A stretch of DNA of 64,000 nt from Dasypus novemcinctus (lineage: Eukaryota; Chordata; Mammalia; Cingulata; Dasypodidae): assembly GCF_030445035.2 (NCBI RefSeq), contig NC_092216.1, positions 13,641,405 through 13,705,404 of the forward strand, given 5' to 3'. The notes under the pieces are model-generated. The model searched no databases. It was not told where the DNA came from and saw only the letters and a list, made by a program, of their open reading frames with translations. Position numbers and translations under genes: made by a program. Shown here piece after piece: positions 46,872 to 57,690 of this stretch; position 1 is the stretch's first letter; each line of letters opens with the position of its first letter.

Positions 46872-47289
46872 TATTTTAAATTTCTTACATTTGCCTTTCA
46901 TCACTATGAAATCTGTTATCTTTTTATGTATGTTTGCAATTTATTCTGTATGTTCCTGCACTGTCTTCTTGATACACTTTATCTCTTCCTTTATTTTGTT
47001 GAGTTGATTAAGGATATTTGTTAGCACATCCTTCATTAGTTGTTCCTATATTAGTCTCCTCCTGCAGTCTATTCATTACACTGTGCCTTGACTTCCTCTT
47101 TCTTATTGTGGCTTGTAAATGTTTGCTGATGTCCAGAAACCTGTTTATCTTCATGCACTTACTCAGATGGTTAATTTCCCTTTTTCTGTATGTTTTTACT
47201 TTTATTTGTTCTTGTATTAGAGAGTCCTGATTATCACTTGTTTCCACTAAGTCTATACCCTTTTGTAGTTGCTGTGTTGAATGGAAAAT

Positions 47290-47700
47290 ATATTAGGTCC
47301 ACAAAAGAGAACAGAAAGAAGAAGAGGAAAAGAAGAAGGAAAAAGCACAAAGTGAGACAGAAATAAGAGGGGAAACAGTAAGATGAGTAAAAATTTTTAA
47401 ATGTGAAAGTAAGCATGCAAAATCAAACAGAAGATCAGATACGGTAAGATGAAAAAAAAGACAAAATAAAATACAGAAAGGAAGGGAGAAGAGGGACAGA
47501 TGAAAGAGCAGAAACGTGGGGGGGGAAAGGAAAAGAAGAGTAGGAATAATAAAAAGGTTAAAAGGAAGGAGAAAATAGAAATAGAAATAGAAAAAGGAAA
47601 AGAAAAAGATAAGAGAAATGGGAGGAGGGAGGGAGGAAAAGAAGAAAAACGGAAGTAAAAGGAAAGAACAGAAGCAAAAATAAAAGAAACCCAAACAAAC
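47290..47700 (-). repeat. Purine-rich strand-asymmetric tract in L1 5' region
   Basis: Almost pure A/G on the plus strand, directly upstream (in L1 sense) of ORF1, at the same place as the tract at 8,410-8,940. Overlapping minus-strand frames rich in Phe, Leu and Ser (for example 47,293-47,694) come from the composition. Confidence 0.7.
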
Positions 47701-47870
47701 TAAAGCAAAATCTTGGCTTCCCCCTCACACCACCAAGACTGGCTAGATTACTCCTATCAGGTTCCCTGTTGAGCAAATTGATGCATGCACAGCCCACCTG
47801 TCTCTAGGTGGGAGAACCCAACAGACCAATCACAAGTAGTGAGACTGAATTAGGTTTCCAAAACCTCCCA

Positions 47871-49380
47871 ACCAAGAGAAGCCCAAGAACAGATGACGTC
47901 ACAGGTGAATTCTACCAGTCATTCTGGAAAGAACTAATACCACTCCTTCTCAAACTCTTCCAAACACCTGAAGAATAGGGAACATTACCTAACTTATTCT
48001 TTGATGCCATTCTATGATGACGATGAGCATAATACCAAAGCCAAAAAAGACGTTACTAGATAAGAAAACTCAGACCAGTCTCTCTAATGAGCTTGGATGC
48101 AATACTCCAGAACAAAATACTTGCTAATCAAACCCAACAACACAACCATAGAAATAGACACCATTATCAAGTGGGTTTTATCCCAGGTGTGCAAGGTAAT
48201 TCACATAAGAAAATCAATCTACATAATATACCCCATTCACAGATCAAAGGGGGGAAAACTCATATGATCATCCCTATTATGCAGAATATACATATGACAA
48301 AACACAATAAAAATTCCAACAACCAACTCTCCTGAAATATAAAGTTAACTATCAAATTGATTTGGAATGGAAATTGTCCCTGAAGAGCCAAAAGCATCTT
48401 GAAAAATAATAGCAATTTGGGAGCTCTTTCAGTGCCTGGCCTAAAACATATTACAAAACTTCAGTGGTGAAAGCAGTAAGGCATTAGCATCAAGAAAGAC
48501 AAACTGATCAGTGGAATTGAATTGAGAGTCTAGAAATAAACCCTCACCTCTATAGCCAACTTTTTTCTTTTTAACACAGCTACCAAGTCCATATTACAAG
48601 GGCAAAATTGTCTGTTCAATAAATGGTGCTTGGAGAACTGGATATCCATAACCAAGTAAAGGAGTGAGTACCCCTATCTCACTCCCTATACAGTAGTTAA
48701 CTACAACTGCAAGCAGGACAATTGCATCCACCATCCATATGAGATCTAAGCCTCGTCTTGATATAGAGGTGGAGTGGACATCACCATGTCACAGTCCACA
48801 GGATGGAGGAATAAAATATGGATTAAACTGGACTTACTGATAATCTACTATAGAACTATTGTGACTAGTAGTGGAAGGAATTGTAGCCTTCATGTGGAGA
48901 AAGTGGCCATGATAGTTGCTGAGGGCAGGAAAATGGAAGAAGAGTTGTGACGTGGGGGCACTTTCGGGATTTGTTTTTCTCCTAAATGATATTACAGGGA
49001 CAGATGCTGGGTATTATATATCCTGCCATAACCCATTGAATGGACTGGGGGATAGTGTAAACTATAATGTAAACTATTTTCCGTATGGTGCAGCAGTGTT
49101 CCAAAATGTATTCACCAAAACAATGAATGCGCCACAATGATGACAGAGGTTGTTGATGGGGGAGGGGTGGGATGGACATGGAGTGGGGGTGTATATGGGA
49201 AGCTCTTATATTTTTAATGTCACATTTTTGTGATCTATTTATCATCAAAAAATACAATTTAAAAAAATGATGGGATTGGGGAGGTGGGGACTGGGGTATA
49301 TGGGACCATCTTATGTTTTTCATGTAACATTTTGTGTGATCTATTAACTTTAAAAAAAGATAATTAAAAAACTAAATTAT
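47871..49380 (+). mobile_element. Sense L1 ORF2 fragment with 3'UTR
   Basis: L1 RT-region sequence from 'gtgaattctaccagtcatt' (47,905) through 'caagtgggttttatccc' (48,168), then 3'UTR blocks (48,690-49,280) and a second terminal block ending in A-rich sequence at about 49,380. The transition at 48,680 removes the ORF2 C-terminus. No intact frame. Confidence 0.75.
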
Positions 49381-52250
49381 TTTTTTTAAAAAAGACATAA
49401 ATATAAAAGTCAGGACCATAAAACTTCTAGAGGAAGGGGTAGGCAAACATCTTCAAGATCTTGTGATACATGGTGGTTTCTTGGACCTTACACCCAAAGC
49501 ATGAGTAAAGAGAAAAATAGATAAATGGATCCTTCTCAAAATTAAACACTTTTGCACCTCAGAGGTCTTTGTCAAAAGGGTGAAATGTCCACTGAGTCAA
49601 ATGAGGAAAAATTTTGGAAATCACATATCCAATGAGGGTTTAATTTCCATGATATTTAAAGAGATGCTACAACTCAACAATTAAAACACAAACAGCACAA
49701 TTACAAACTGAGAAAAGAACTGAACAGATATTGACCAAAGAAGAAATAAAAATGAATAAACAAACACATTAGGAAATGCTTGTCATCATTGGTGCTTAAA
49801 GAAATGCAAGTGAGAGCTACAATGAAATATGATTTCAAACTTATTAGAATGGCGGTGATTAAGACAGAAAACTACAAGTGTTGAGAGGATATGAAGAGGT
49901 AGGAATGCTAATTTGCTGTTGGAAGGAATATAGAATCGAACGCCCACTGTGGAGGACTGTTCCCACGTTCTTAAGGTAGATGAATATAGATTTGCCACAT
50001 AAACTAACAATACCATTACTAGGTACATGCCCAGAATACCTGAGAATACTGACACAGACACCCACACATTTGCATTCATAGTGACATTATTCGCAATTGC
50101 TCAAAAGATGGCAACAACCCACGTGCCCACCAACCAATGAAACAAATGATAGTGTATGCACAGGAAGGAATATTTTGCAGGTCTAAGAAAAAATGAAGTG
50201 GTGATGCATATGACAACATAAATGATCCCTGAAGTCATAATATTGTGTTAAGCAAGTCTAACTCACCAAGGAACAATTTTGTAAGAATGCCCTATAGGTT
50301 ATGTAATCTCAGGGTGTGAAATTCTAGAATATAGGTCACCAGAAAATAGAATGAGGCAAGAGAATAGAAAGCTTATGGTTAATTTGTACCGAATTGGTAA
50401 GAAAAACATTGCTTATTATACTTTGGAAATGAATAGAAAAGGTAAAAGCACACCAGAGCAGTGTTATTATATTGATATAACAGTGTTTGAAAGGGGAAGT
50501 GTAAGGTCAAATATATTACTACAAGTTGTCCTAAAAAATGTAACATGGCACTGTATAACATAGTGAAACCTCATGTGAAGTATGAACATATTAATAGTGC
50601 ATATATATGATTTAATTTCTTTTAAAATGAACAAATATGTGCTAATGTTACAATTTGATAATATGAGATGAAGAGAAATTATGCCAACTGAAAGAAGTAA
50701 GACACAAAGTACTACATACAGTATATTTCCCTTTATATAAAATATAAATGTAAATCAGTTTATAAAGATGGATTAATGTAAGGAAGGATAGAGAGGTAAA
50801 TGTTAACGGGTATGGAATTTTCCTTTATGGAGTAATGAAATTGTTCTAAAATTTTTTTTAAGGTGATGAATGCAGAACACTGTGATTATACTAAAAGCCA
50901 TTGATGGTTCACTTTGATGGAATGTGTGGTATCTGAATATATTTCAGTAAAACTGCTTTAAAAACATTAAAACTTAGTCTAATAATATCTATTGCCTAAC
51001 AAGTTACATCATGGAAATCTCCTTGTATTCAAATGTGGCTTCTCTCTTTCCCAAACTCAGCAAATAAACTGAATATCTTCCCCCTGGCATTGGACATGAC
51101 TCCCAGGAATGAGCCTCTCTGACACCAAGGGATTAGTACTAACTGCCAACCAATGATACATTTAGCAAAAGACATTGACCAATCTAGAGAAACATTAAAT
51201 GCAAAAGACTTTTTACAGCTAAGTGGTTTCGAGGTCTCATTTATGGTTATCTCAGGAGGATCTCACCAACTTCCACAGTAAACAGAGTCTCTAATAGGAG
51301 GGATTCTGAGGGCTTTAGAGACATCCAGACACTATAATAAGGCCCAAAACCCTGTGAAAATAACACCCCACTGGTGGGTCTTCATTGGCATATATGATAA
51401 CCTGTTTCCCCAATGTAAGAGAGTTCAAATCATTGATAATTACCCTACATTTGTTTCTTCTTTCTTTTATTTGAACCTCTAATTAGCAGTATGCCTGTTA
51501 CACATGTGTCCAGGACACTTAAATCTTCTGTCTGTACATCTTCCGGTTGAGCCCTGAATCTCAACAGGTGTGGCCAATACCCATTCTCTAACTAGAGACT
51601 TACCCAGGACAACTAACAATATTTTGATGGTGGTAAAACACCATATCAAAAAGCTAAGAGTGTTTCCAACTGCCAGCAGGATTGTTCCTTGCACCTGCCC
51701 CATACTGTCAAAGCCACTTCTCAATGTGAAGCAGAGAAGGCATCACCATCCCCAAGTCCTCAAGATTGAAGAATGAAGAAACACGTAAGGGAGAATGCCA
51801 CTATGGCTGAAGTAGTCTTATTATTATTGTAAAATAATGGAAGACCTTGTAACATTGGTATAAAGGTAATGGTTCCCAGAGGTTCTGAGGGGAGGAAGAG
51901 GGAAGAATAACTGGAATTGGAATTTAGGGCATTGGAATTGTTCTGCATGACTTGTAATGATGGATACAGGCCATTATACCTTTTGCCAAAACCTATAAAA
52001 GTGTATGGTGCAAAGTCTAAACTGTAATGTAAACTACATAGATCATGGTTCATAGCAATGCGTCAATATTGATTCATCAATTGTAAAATAAAAATTTAAA
52101 AAAATGCATCACATTAATGTAAGATGTTATTAATACAGGAGAATATGAAAGGGGGAGGTGTGGGATATATGGAATCTTCTATACTTTCAATGTAACTTTT
52201 TTATAATCTAAAATTTCTTTGAAAATAAAGTTTTTATATGAAAAACAGAA
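49381..52250 (+). mobile_element. Sense L1 ORF2 C-terminal part and 3'UTR copies
   Basis: ORF2 C-terminal sequence ('aaacttctagaggaaggg' at 49,419 on, 'atatccaatgagggtttaa') runs to about 50,100 and is followed by older 3' sequence to about 50,990. A xenarthran-type 3'UTR occupies 51,050-52,240 ('cattggacatgactcccagg', 'gaatgagcctctctgac') and ends in an A-rich tail. At least two insertions are stacked. Confidence 0.7.
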
Positions 52251-52254
52251 GAAT

Positions 52255-52400
52255 GAGCCATGTGCACTTGAGAAGAATGTGCATTCTGTTCTTTGGTTGA
52301 TGCATTTATATATATCTGTTATGTGTAGTTGATTTTAGTGTATTGTTCAAATCTTTCCCCTGGTTTTCCTATGCATTCACAGAGGATTAGAATCGCATGG
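52255..52400 (-). mobile_element. Antisense L1 ORF2 fragment
   Basis: The sequence 'cttgagaagaatgtgcattc' is the antisense of the L1 ORF2 endonuclease to RT region. The plus-strand L1 cluster ending at 52,250 appears to have inserted next to or into it. Confidence 0.6.
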
Positions 52401-53914
52401 AAGATAATTGGATAATATCTACACTTGGAGTTAAGCCCAAGTAAGCCCTGCCTAGAATAGCTAACTACAATGAATCACGGGCACAGGAGGTATACTAAAT
52501 TTTGGAGTAGTTTGTTATTCAGCATTACGGTGGCAGTAGTTGTCTGATGCATCATTTGAGTACATTAGTCTGTCATTCCCAAGATTTGTAATGTACAGTC
52601 TGCCATCTAAATGAAAATTTATCTTTTCTTGAAATACAGCTATTTTTACTCTTATGTTTATTCTTTATCACTTCCCAGGAGAATGTAGTTTGTGATGACT
52701 GAAATAATGATTTTTCCCTGGTTATAAATGCCATGCCTGCAGTAGATTCAGGGTGGTATTATTTAGTTATGTGCTGAAATGAATGCTTAGAAATTCTTTT
52801 TTCTCTTTAGTTCAATATGCCTCCTATCTAAATTTATGTTTCTCTGTGCATCTCAACAGCTTGGTGATGCACGAAGCAGATGAAGAAGAAAACATACTGT
52901 TGAGAAAAATACGACAATATTGGCCCTGATGAAGGATGAGTTATTCCTCTGCAAGGACCCACTCTTGCTGATCAGTCCTTCAGTGTCCCAGGAGGCCTTC
53001 ACAGCTGCAAAGTCAGCATGCGGCTTGGCCAATGTCATCCAATGTTGGTGCACAACTGGTCGATTTCTGAATGCCTTATAGTGGTTGCTCTCATTCTTAG
53101 GAGGTTACTCTGTGTGTCAGTTAAGTTGAGAGAACTTCAAGGGACCCATATGGCTTCCAAGACTGTCAAAACATTTACTCTCTTGCATTGTGCCACTATC
53201 ATACATTAACCAATGATACGGTGGAAGCAGCACAATGTCAAATCCCGATATCATGGCCACCGAATCCTAACAGTAGGTGCAGTATTTTATATCACAGAGT
53301 AAACTACACCTTTAAACAAAATCCTTTATCATTTCCCAGTCCTTTCTTGCCTCTCTGTTTCCGTGACACCCACCATTATACACTTAATTTGAGAACAGAG
53401 TCTGAGAAAACTTTGGTGGTACACAGACCAGACCTGGGATTGACCATCTTGCTCTGCCTGACCCTCAGCTAGACCTGAAACAAGCCTTCGGGAGCATGGA
53501 GCACACTGAAAGAAAATAGTGTATTCTCTCTGGGTCTGTCTCTAAAGGAAATGCTCGTTCTTTCTTCTAATGATTCTATTGCAGGACAGCTACTACCCAG
53601 TTAGAAAAGGAAGAGAAAGAAAAGCAACTTCCCTTCCAAATTTCTTCTTAGTGAGCACAGCTGGAAACTTTTCCATGAGTCTGGAAGCCCCCCTTGCTAC
53701 TTAAATGTTACTCACTCTGGCTCACCTTGGAGGCAGAGTTGAGAAAGGGCAATTGAGTCGATCAGGCAAGGAACAATTATGAAGCCACATTTCTCATTTC
53801 CTTGTGTCTCACAGTGAAAACTCAGGTATTTAACTCCAGGTCAAAGGACTTATATGAATTAATAAAGCACAGATGATACCACAAATGTGCATAAGTCTCA
53901 AGTCTTCCCACTGG
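52401..53914. other. Low-repeat region without an assigned gene
   Basis: I recognise no L1, SINE or LTR here. Possible splice-acceptor-like sites occur at 52,857 ('catctcaacag') and 53,584 ('ttctattgcag'), each followed by short open sequence, but neither matches a family I know. The bases at 52,866-53,050 have a more coding-like composition than their surroundings. Confidence 0.35.
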
Positions 53915-54030
53915 AATTTTCTATGTGCCAGGCTCTATGTCCATCAACTAATTTAATTGTCACGGTATTCTGAATTAAGTTGTATTATTATCCCCTCCCA
54001 CACTTTGGGGTGGGAAAAGTGAGACAGACC
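53915..54030 (+). mobile_element. MIR element
   Basis: Contains the MIR core pattern 'tatgtgccaggctct...caactaatttaattgtcac...gtattattatccc', with spacing like the ancient mammalian-wide MIR. It is diverged, as expected for a MIR. Confidence 0.7.
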
Positions 54031-55640
54031 AGCAGCCGCCTAAATGTCTTCCACCTCTGCTTAGGGAACCCAAGTGGAGAGGCTTTGTCCAGATGGCTGA
54101 AGGGAGGACACTGTGAGCACACAGAGAGCACCCCAAAAGGGCAGGTGAACTTGGGGTGGGTTGGAGTTGGGTACTAAGCCAGCTTCTTCCCTGGGTGAGA
54201 GGCTCTTCTGCTTAAGCTTGGATAGTCTAGGTTTGTTTTGTCAAGGAAGACATATTCCCTTACCAGGTCCTCCAGGATATTTTGGTGATAAACGATAAAC
54301 TACACTCCTATTTGTCCTGTGCAAGGAAGAGACCTGCAATGAGTGCTGGAGCTAAAAAAGTTGTCTCCTCAATTTGCATTAGAATAATTTTCTCCACAGG
54401 CCTAGGAAATCAAATTCAGACCCTTCAGGTGTGCCTGAGGCTTAAGAATTAAGAAATAATTATGATTACAGAATCATTACATGCATGTCTTTATATTATA
54501 AAATAGCAAATGTAAATATCTGAAACTGCTGAAACTGAGTGGATTTAGCCTGGACCTGCTATTGTGATGGTCATTCTAAACAGGTCTCACCCCTGTTTAT
54601 GGTTGCTGTGGACTTAGCCTCATCCTGTGTATGCATACTGTTGAGATGGTAATTCTAGACTGGTCTCATCTTTGTTTATGACTATTTTTCAGGGTTGGGC
54701 TCAATACTTGCCATTGTGATGGTAACCATTGTACCTTCTTGTGTGAATCCATAAATATTCTTGCTGTCCTGGTTCAGAGAAGAAAGATTTCAGACATCCC
54801 TGTCTCCTGTCCTTCAACAAGTGTTTATGAACTTGCTTTCTCTCATGACCATTGTGGAGTGGACTCCAATTTACCTGCTCCAGGCAAGAGCCCAGAGGAA
54901 CCCCTGTGGGGTTTCCTTTGCAGGGAAGGTCAAGTGAAGGGCTCTGGCCCAAGTAACTTCTCTCCCACTCCACACCTGAGAGAACAATCTCACATACACT
55001 CAGCTAGAGTGGGACTGTAGAGGGTCTTTCATACAGGATGCCCTCTGACCTACTAGGCTCCCATAAACCCCACCGGGAGCTGCATTTAAAAGTGGAACTC
55101 CGGGAATGGTTGACATCCTCTTCCCCTTGATGACTGCCCTTCATGACTTCTGTTACTGAGCACATAACAGTCTCCCTTGCTTGGTCCCTTGAGGCTCATA
55201 CCACTGTGACCCCATATTTCCAGTGCTTTGTACCCAACAGTCTTAGAAAGCTTGGTAAATGACAAGCATTTACCCTGGATCTTTCTCTAGGTAGAAGTCA
55301 CATCCCTCCTCTACACAGTTCCTGAGGGCACTGCCATTAACAAAGTATAAAGTGACTAGAGTCAGTGTTTTCACTCTCTCTGAATTAGCTTTCTGACCTA
55401 GGTGAAAAAGGAGGTGAGGGATGGGAGAGGGAAAGAGTCCTTTAAAACCCTGCCTGGCACTCCAAGAGACTTGTACACACACCAGTTTGTTGGAATTACC
55501 TTTCCCTGGGGCCATTTCCATCTAGGTGCAGTACCTGGTCTGTATCTGTTCATTCTCCTCTGTGCCCCTACCCTGTTTGGCTTCATGATACACACCTGGT
55601 CCTTGTGTTTCCAGTGGTGGGTTTCCAGGATCTTGGCTAC
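54031..55640. other. Low-repeat region without an assigned gene
   Basis: No intact gene recognised. The parallel phrases 'gtgatggtcattctaaacaggtctcacccctgtttatgg' type (54,565) and 'gagatggtaattctagactggtctcatctttgtttatg' type (54,642) form a short diverged tandem repeat of about 77 bases. Positions 54,740-55,700 may be part of an old LTR-flanking element, but I cannot name it. Confidence 0.35.
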
Positions 55641-55841
55641 ATTGCAAGAAAGATGTGCATTGATAGGTTAAGCATGTACAGGGTTTAATGAGAAATGAAG
55701 GAAGGCAACAGTGCACACTTGAAGCTTGAGTGTGGGCATGAACAAGGGTGAGATGTATGCTGGGACAGGGGCTTCAGTCTTATATAAGGCTGGCCTTCCT
55801 GTCCACTGTATTCCTCCATGTAAATGAGGGTTTATGTGTTG
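55641..55841 (-). mobile_element. Possible antisense LTR fragment with promoter-like features
   Basis: On the minus strand 'ccttatataagactg' (a TATA box) is followed about 100 bases later by 'tcattaaaccctg', a plausible poly(A) signal variant, as in a gammaretrovirus-type LTR. A younger LTR begins at 55,842. Termini were not identified, so this is tentative. Confidence 0.4.
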
Positions 55842-56460
55842 TGTTAGTCAACCGAAGGGGTGCAGATGCAAAAATACCAGCACCTGTTGGCTTTTATAAA
55901 GATTGTGTGTTTGGGTAAAAGCTTAGTTACAAGGACCTAAAAGTCCAACTCAGGACTGCTTTCTCCCCAAAGTCAGCTGCCATGCTTTGAATCAAGATGT
56001 TTGCTGATCCCTGCAAATGTTTCACCTTCCCCTCTGGGCTTCCTCTCTCTCAGCTGCTGGCTGGCATAGGGCTTATCCCTCAGGGCATCCTCTCTCTCCT
56101 GGAATAGGGCTCATTTCTTTCCAGATCTTCAATATCTTCTCTTTTGAAGGTCATCTGAATGGCTCATCTCTCTTCCCAGGGCCCCAGGATGAAAAGTGAC
56201 AGAGCTCTCTCTCTTCCTGTATATCTTTTTGAGTAAGTGTCCGTTTGTATCAACCTACCAAGGAGGCAGGGAATCAGCCTGAATCACACCTTACAGAATG
56301 ACATGGTCAGAGCAAATCTCTAATCTTAACACACCCTTGATTTAATTAAGAGTCCCTGAAATGAATCCAATATAATCAAAGGGGATAACACCCAGAAGAA
56401 TAGATTACTTTACAAACATAGGTTTTCTCATTGGGGGTCACAAAAATCTCATGTCCATGT
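55842..56460 (-). mobile_element. LTR related to the 15,216 and 57,100 elements
   Basis: Begins 'tgttagtcaaccgaaggggt', the reverse complement of the end of the 57,100 copy, and shares 'gatgcaaaaataccag' and a 'ttataaag' block with it. The outer end is degenerate near 56,400-56,460 ('tacaaacata'), so that limit is approximate. It points opposite to the copy at 57,100-57,690. Confidence 0.7.
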
Positions 56461-57099
56461 GTTAGAACCTTCTGATCTTCTCATTGGTTCTGAGTACACA
56501 GAAGAAGGATTGGGGGCACAACGTTTTCATTGGTTCTCAGTGTTTGCCTGCCTGAGTTGGGGTTGGGAAGGGGTAGCTATGGCTTCGCATTATCTATTTC
56601 TTTAGGTATTCAGCTTTGGGCCACTGACTTCTCCCTCGCTGTCTGGATTTTCTGTTGTTAGGCAAAGGGAAAAATGGGCAACTACGAGCAGGAGTTCCAC
56701 ACACAACTGTTTTGTCACCATCGCCCTACAGCCTTCCTATGGCACCTTGGTCCCTCAGGTTCCAGGTGTACCCTGCCTCAGCTTTCCCCTCAGTGAGTTT
56801 TCCCCTTATTCTTAAGAGGGACATGAGGGTTCATTGTCATTTTTCAGTAACTACTTCCTGCTATTATTACCCCTGCCAGACAGAGTGTTAAACTCTCCCT
56901 GGCTATTCTATTGAGGCTGAGGGGAGGTGTAGCTGGGATTGTGACTGGGACTGCCTGGAGTCCTCATGTGATCATTAATTTATTTTGTAGAGCATCTAAC
57001 CTGGAAGATATAAACATGGCTAGGGTTTTAAAAATATGGGTGCCTGGTAGGCTAATAAAGAGAAAGGTTAAGAGTGGACCTAAAAGTCATATGAACCAA
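56461..57099. other. Interval between two inverted LTRs, no assigned gene
   Basis: About 640 bases lie between two LTRs of one family in opposite orientation. It contains no gag, pol or env motif that I recognise. ATTGGT motifs at 56,482 and 56,530 (CCAAT boxes in reverse) suggest an older LTR, but nothing firm. Confidence 0.35.
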
Positions 57100-57690
57100 T
57101 GTAGCAGTTTGATATGGTTTATGAAATCCAAATATGGATATTGAATCATGTTTGTAAACTGGTCTGTACCTGGCCATAGTTAAATTATGATTAGGGCTTT
57201 GACTGGGCCACGTCAGTAGGACCAATGGGCCAGGACTCCCAAGATAAAACTACTCCATGGAGCAGAGGAGTTAATTAGAGTTTTGATGTTGGAATTTTGA
57301 TGCTGGAGTTTTGAGTTAGACTTTGGGAAGTGAATACATAGGAGAAGAACACAGAGGAATAGTGATTGGTCCTTAGACACAGCAGAAGCCCTGGGATAAA
57401 AACAGAGGTAAACGTGTGGAGAAGGACACAACCTAGATAACCTCATAGTCTACAGCTGACCTTGCAGAGAAAACAGAGGAGCTGACCCCAGAGAGAAATG
57501 AGCCATGGGAAGAGGAAACCTGAACCTTGGCAGCCATCTTGCTCCAACAGGTGGCAAAAGCCTCTGGAGAGAGAACTAATGTAAGGTTACTGGCATGGTA
57601 ACTTTAAGCCTCTAACCCAAATAAACACCCTCTATGAAAACCAACCGATTTCTGGTATTTTGCATCAGCACCCCTTTGGTTGACTAAACA
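57100..57690 (+). mobile_element. Solo LTR, 591 bp
   Basis: Starts 'tgtagcagtttgatatgg' and ends 'ggttgactaaaca' (TG..CA). AATAAA lies at 57,620-57,625, 65 bases from the end, followed by 'aaccaaccgatttctggtat', the U5-like block shared by all four copies. Flanks ('accaa', 'gcaag') are not a clean duplication. It contains no coding sequence. Confidence 0.75.

Larger units (their letters stand above)
42591..47870 (-). mobile_element. Near-complete antisense L1 split by a DAS-SINE
   Basis: The longest contiguous L1 in the window. Minus-strand order: 5' region (47,870-47,700), pyrimidine-rich tract (47,700-47,290), ORF1 (about 47,247-45,820), and ORF2 from about 45,700 down to its C-terminal end at 42,600. 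RT landmarks include 'catgtcatcagcaaatag' (43,775) and 'gattttcttatgtcaaa' (44,143-44,159). Many stops and frameshifts make it inactive. The SINE at 46,497-46,871 interrupts ORF1. Confidence 0.82.

Noticed and set aside
46552..47007. 151-codon plus frame and a shorter second frame
   Set aside because: Antisense through the DAS-SINE at 46,497-46,871 and into L1 ORF1.
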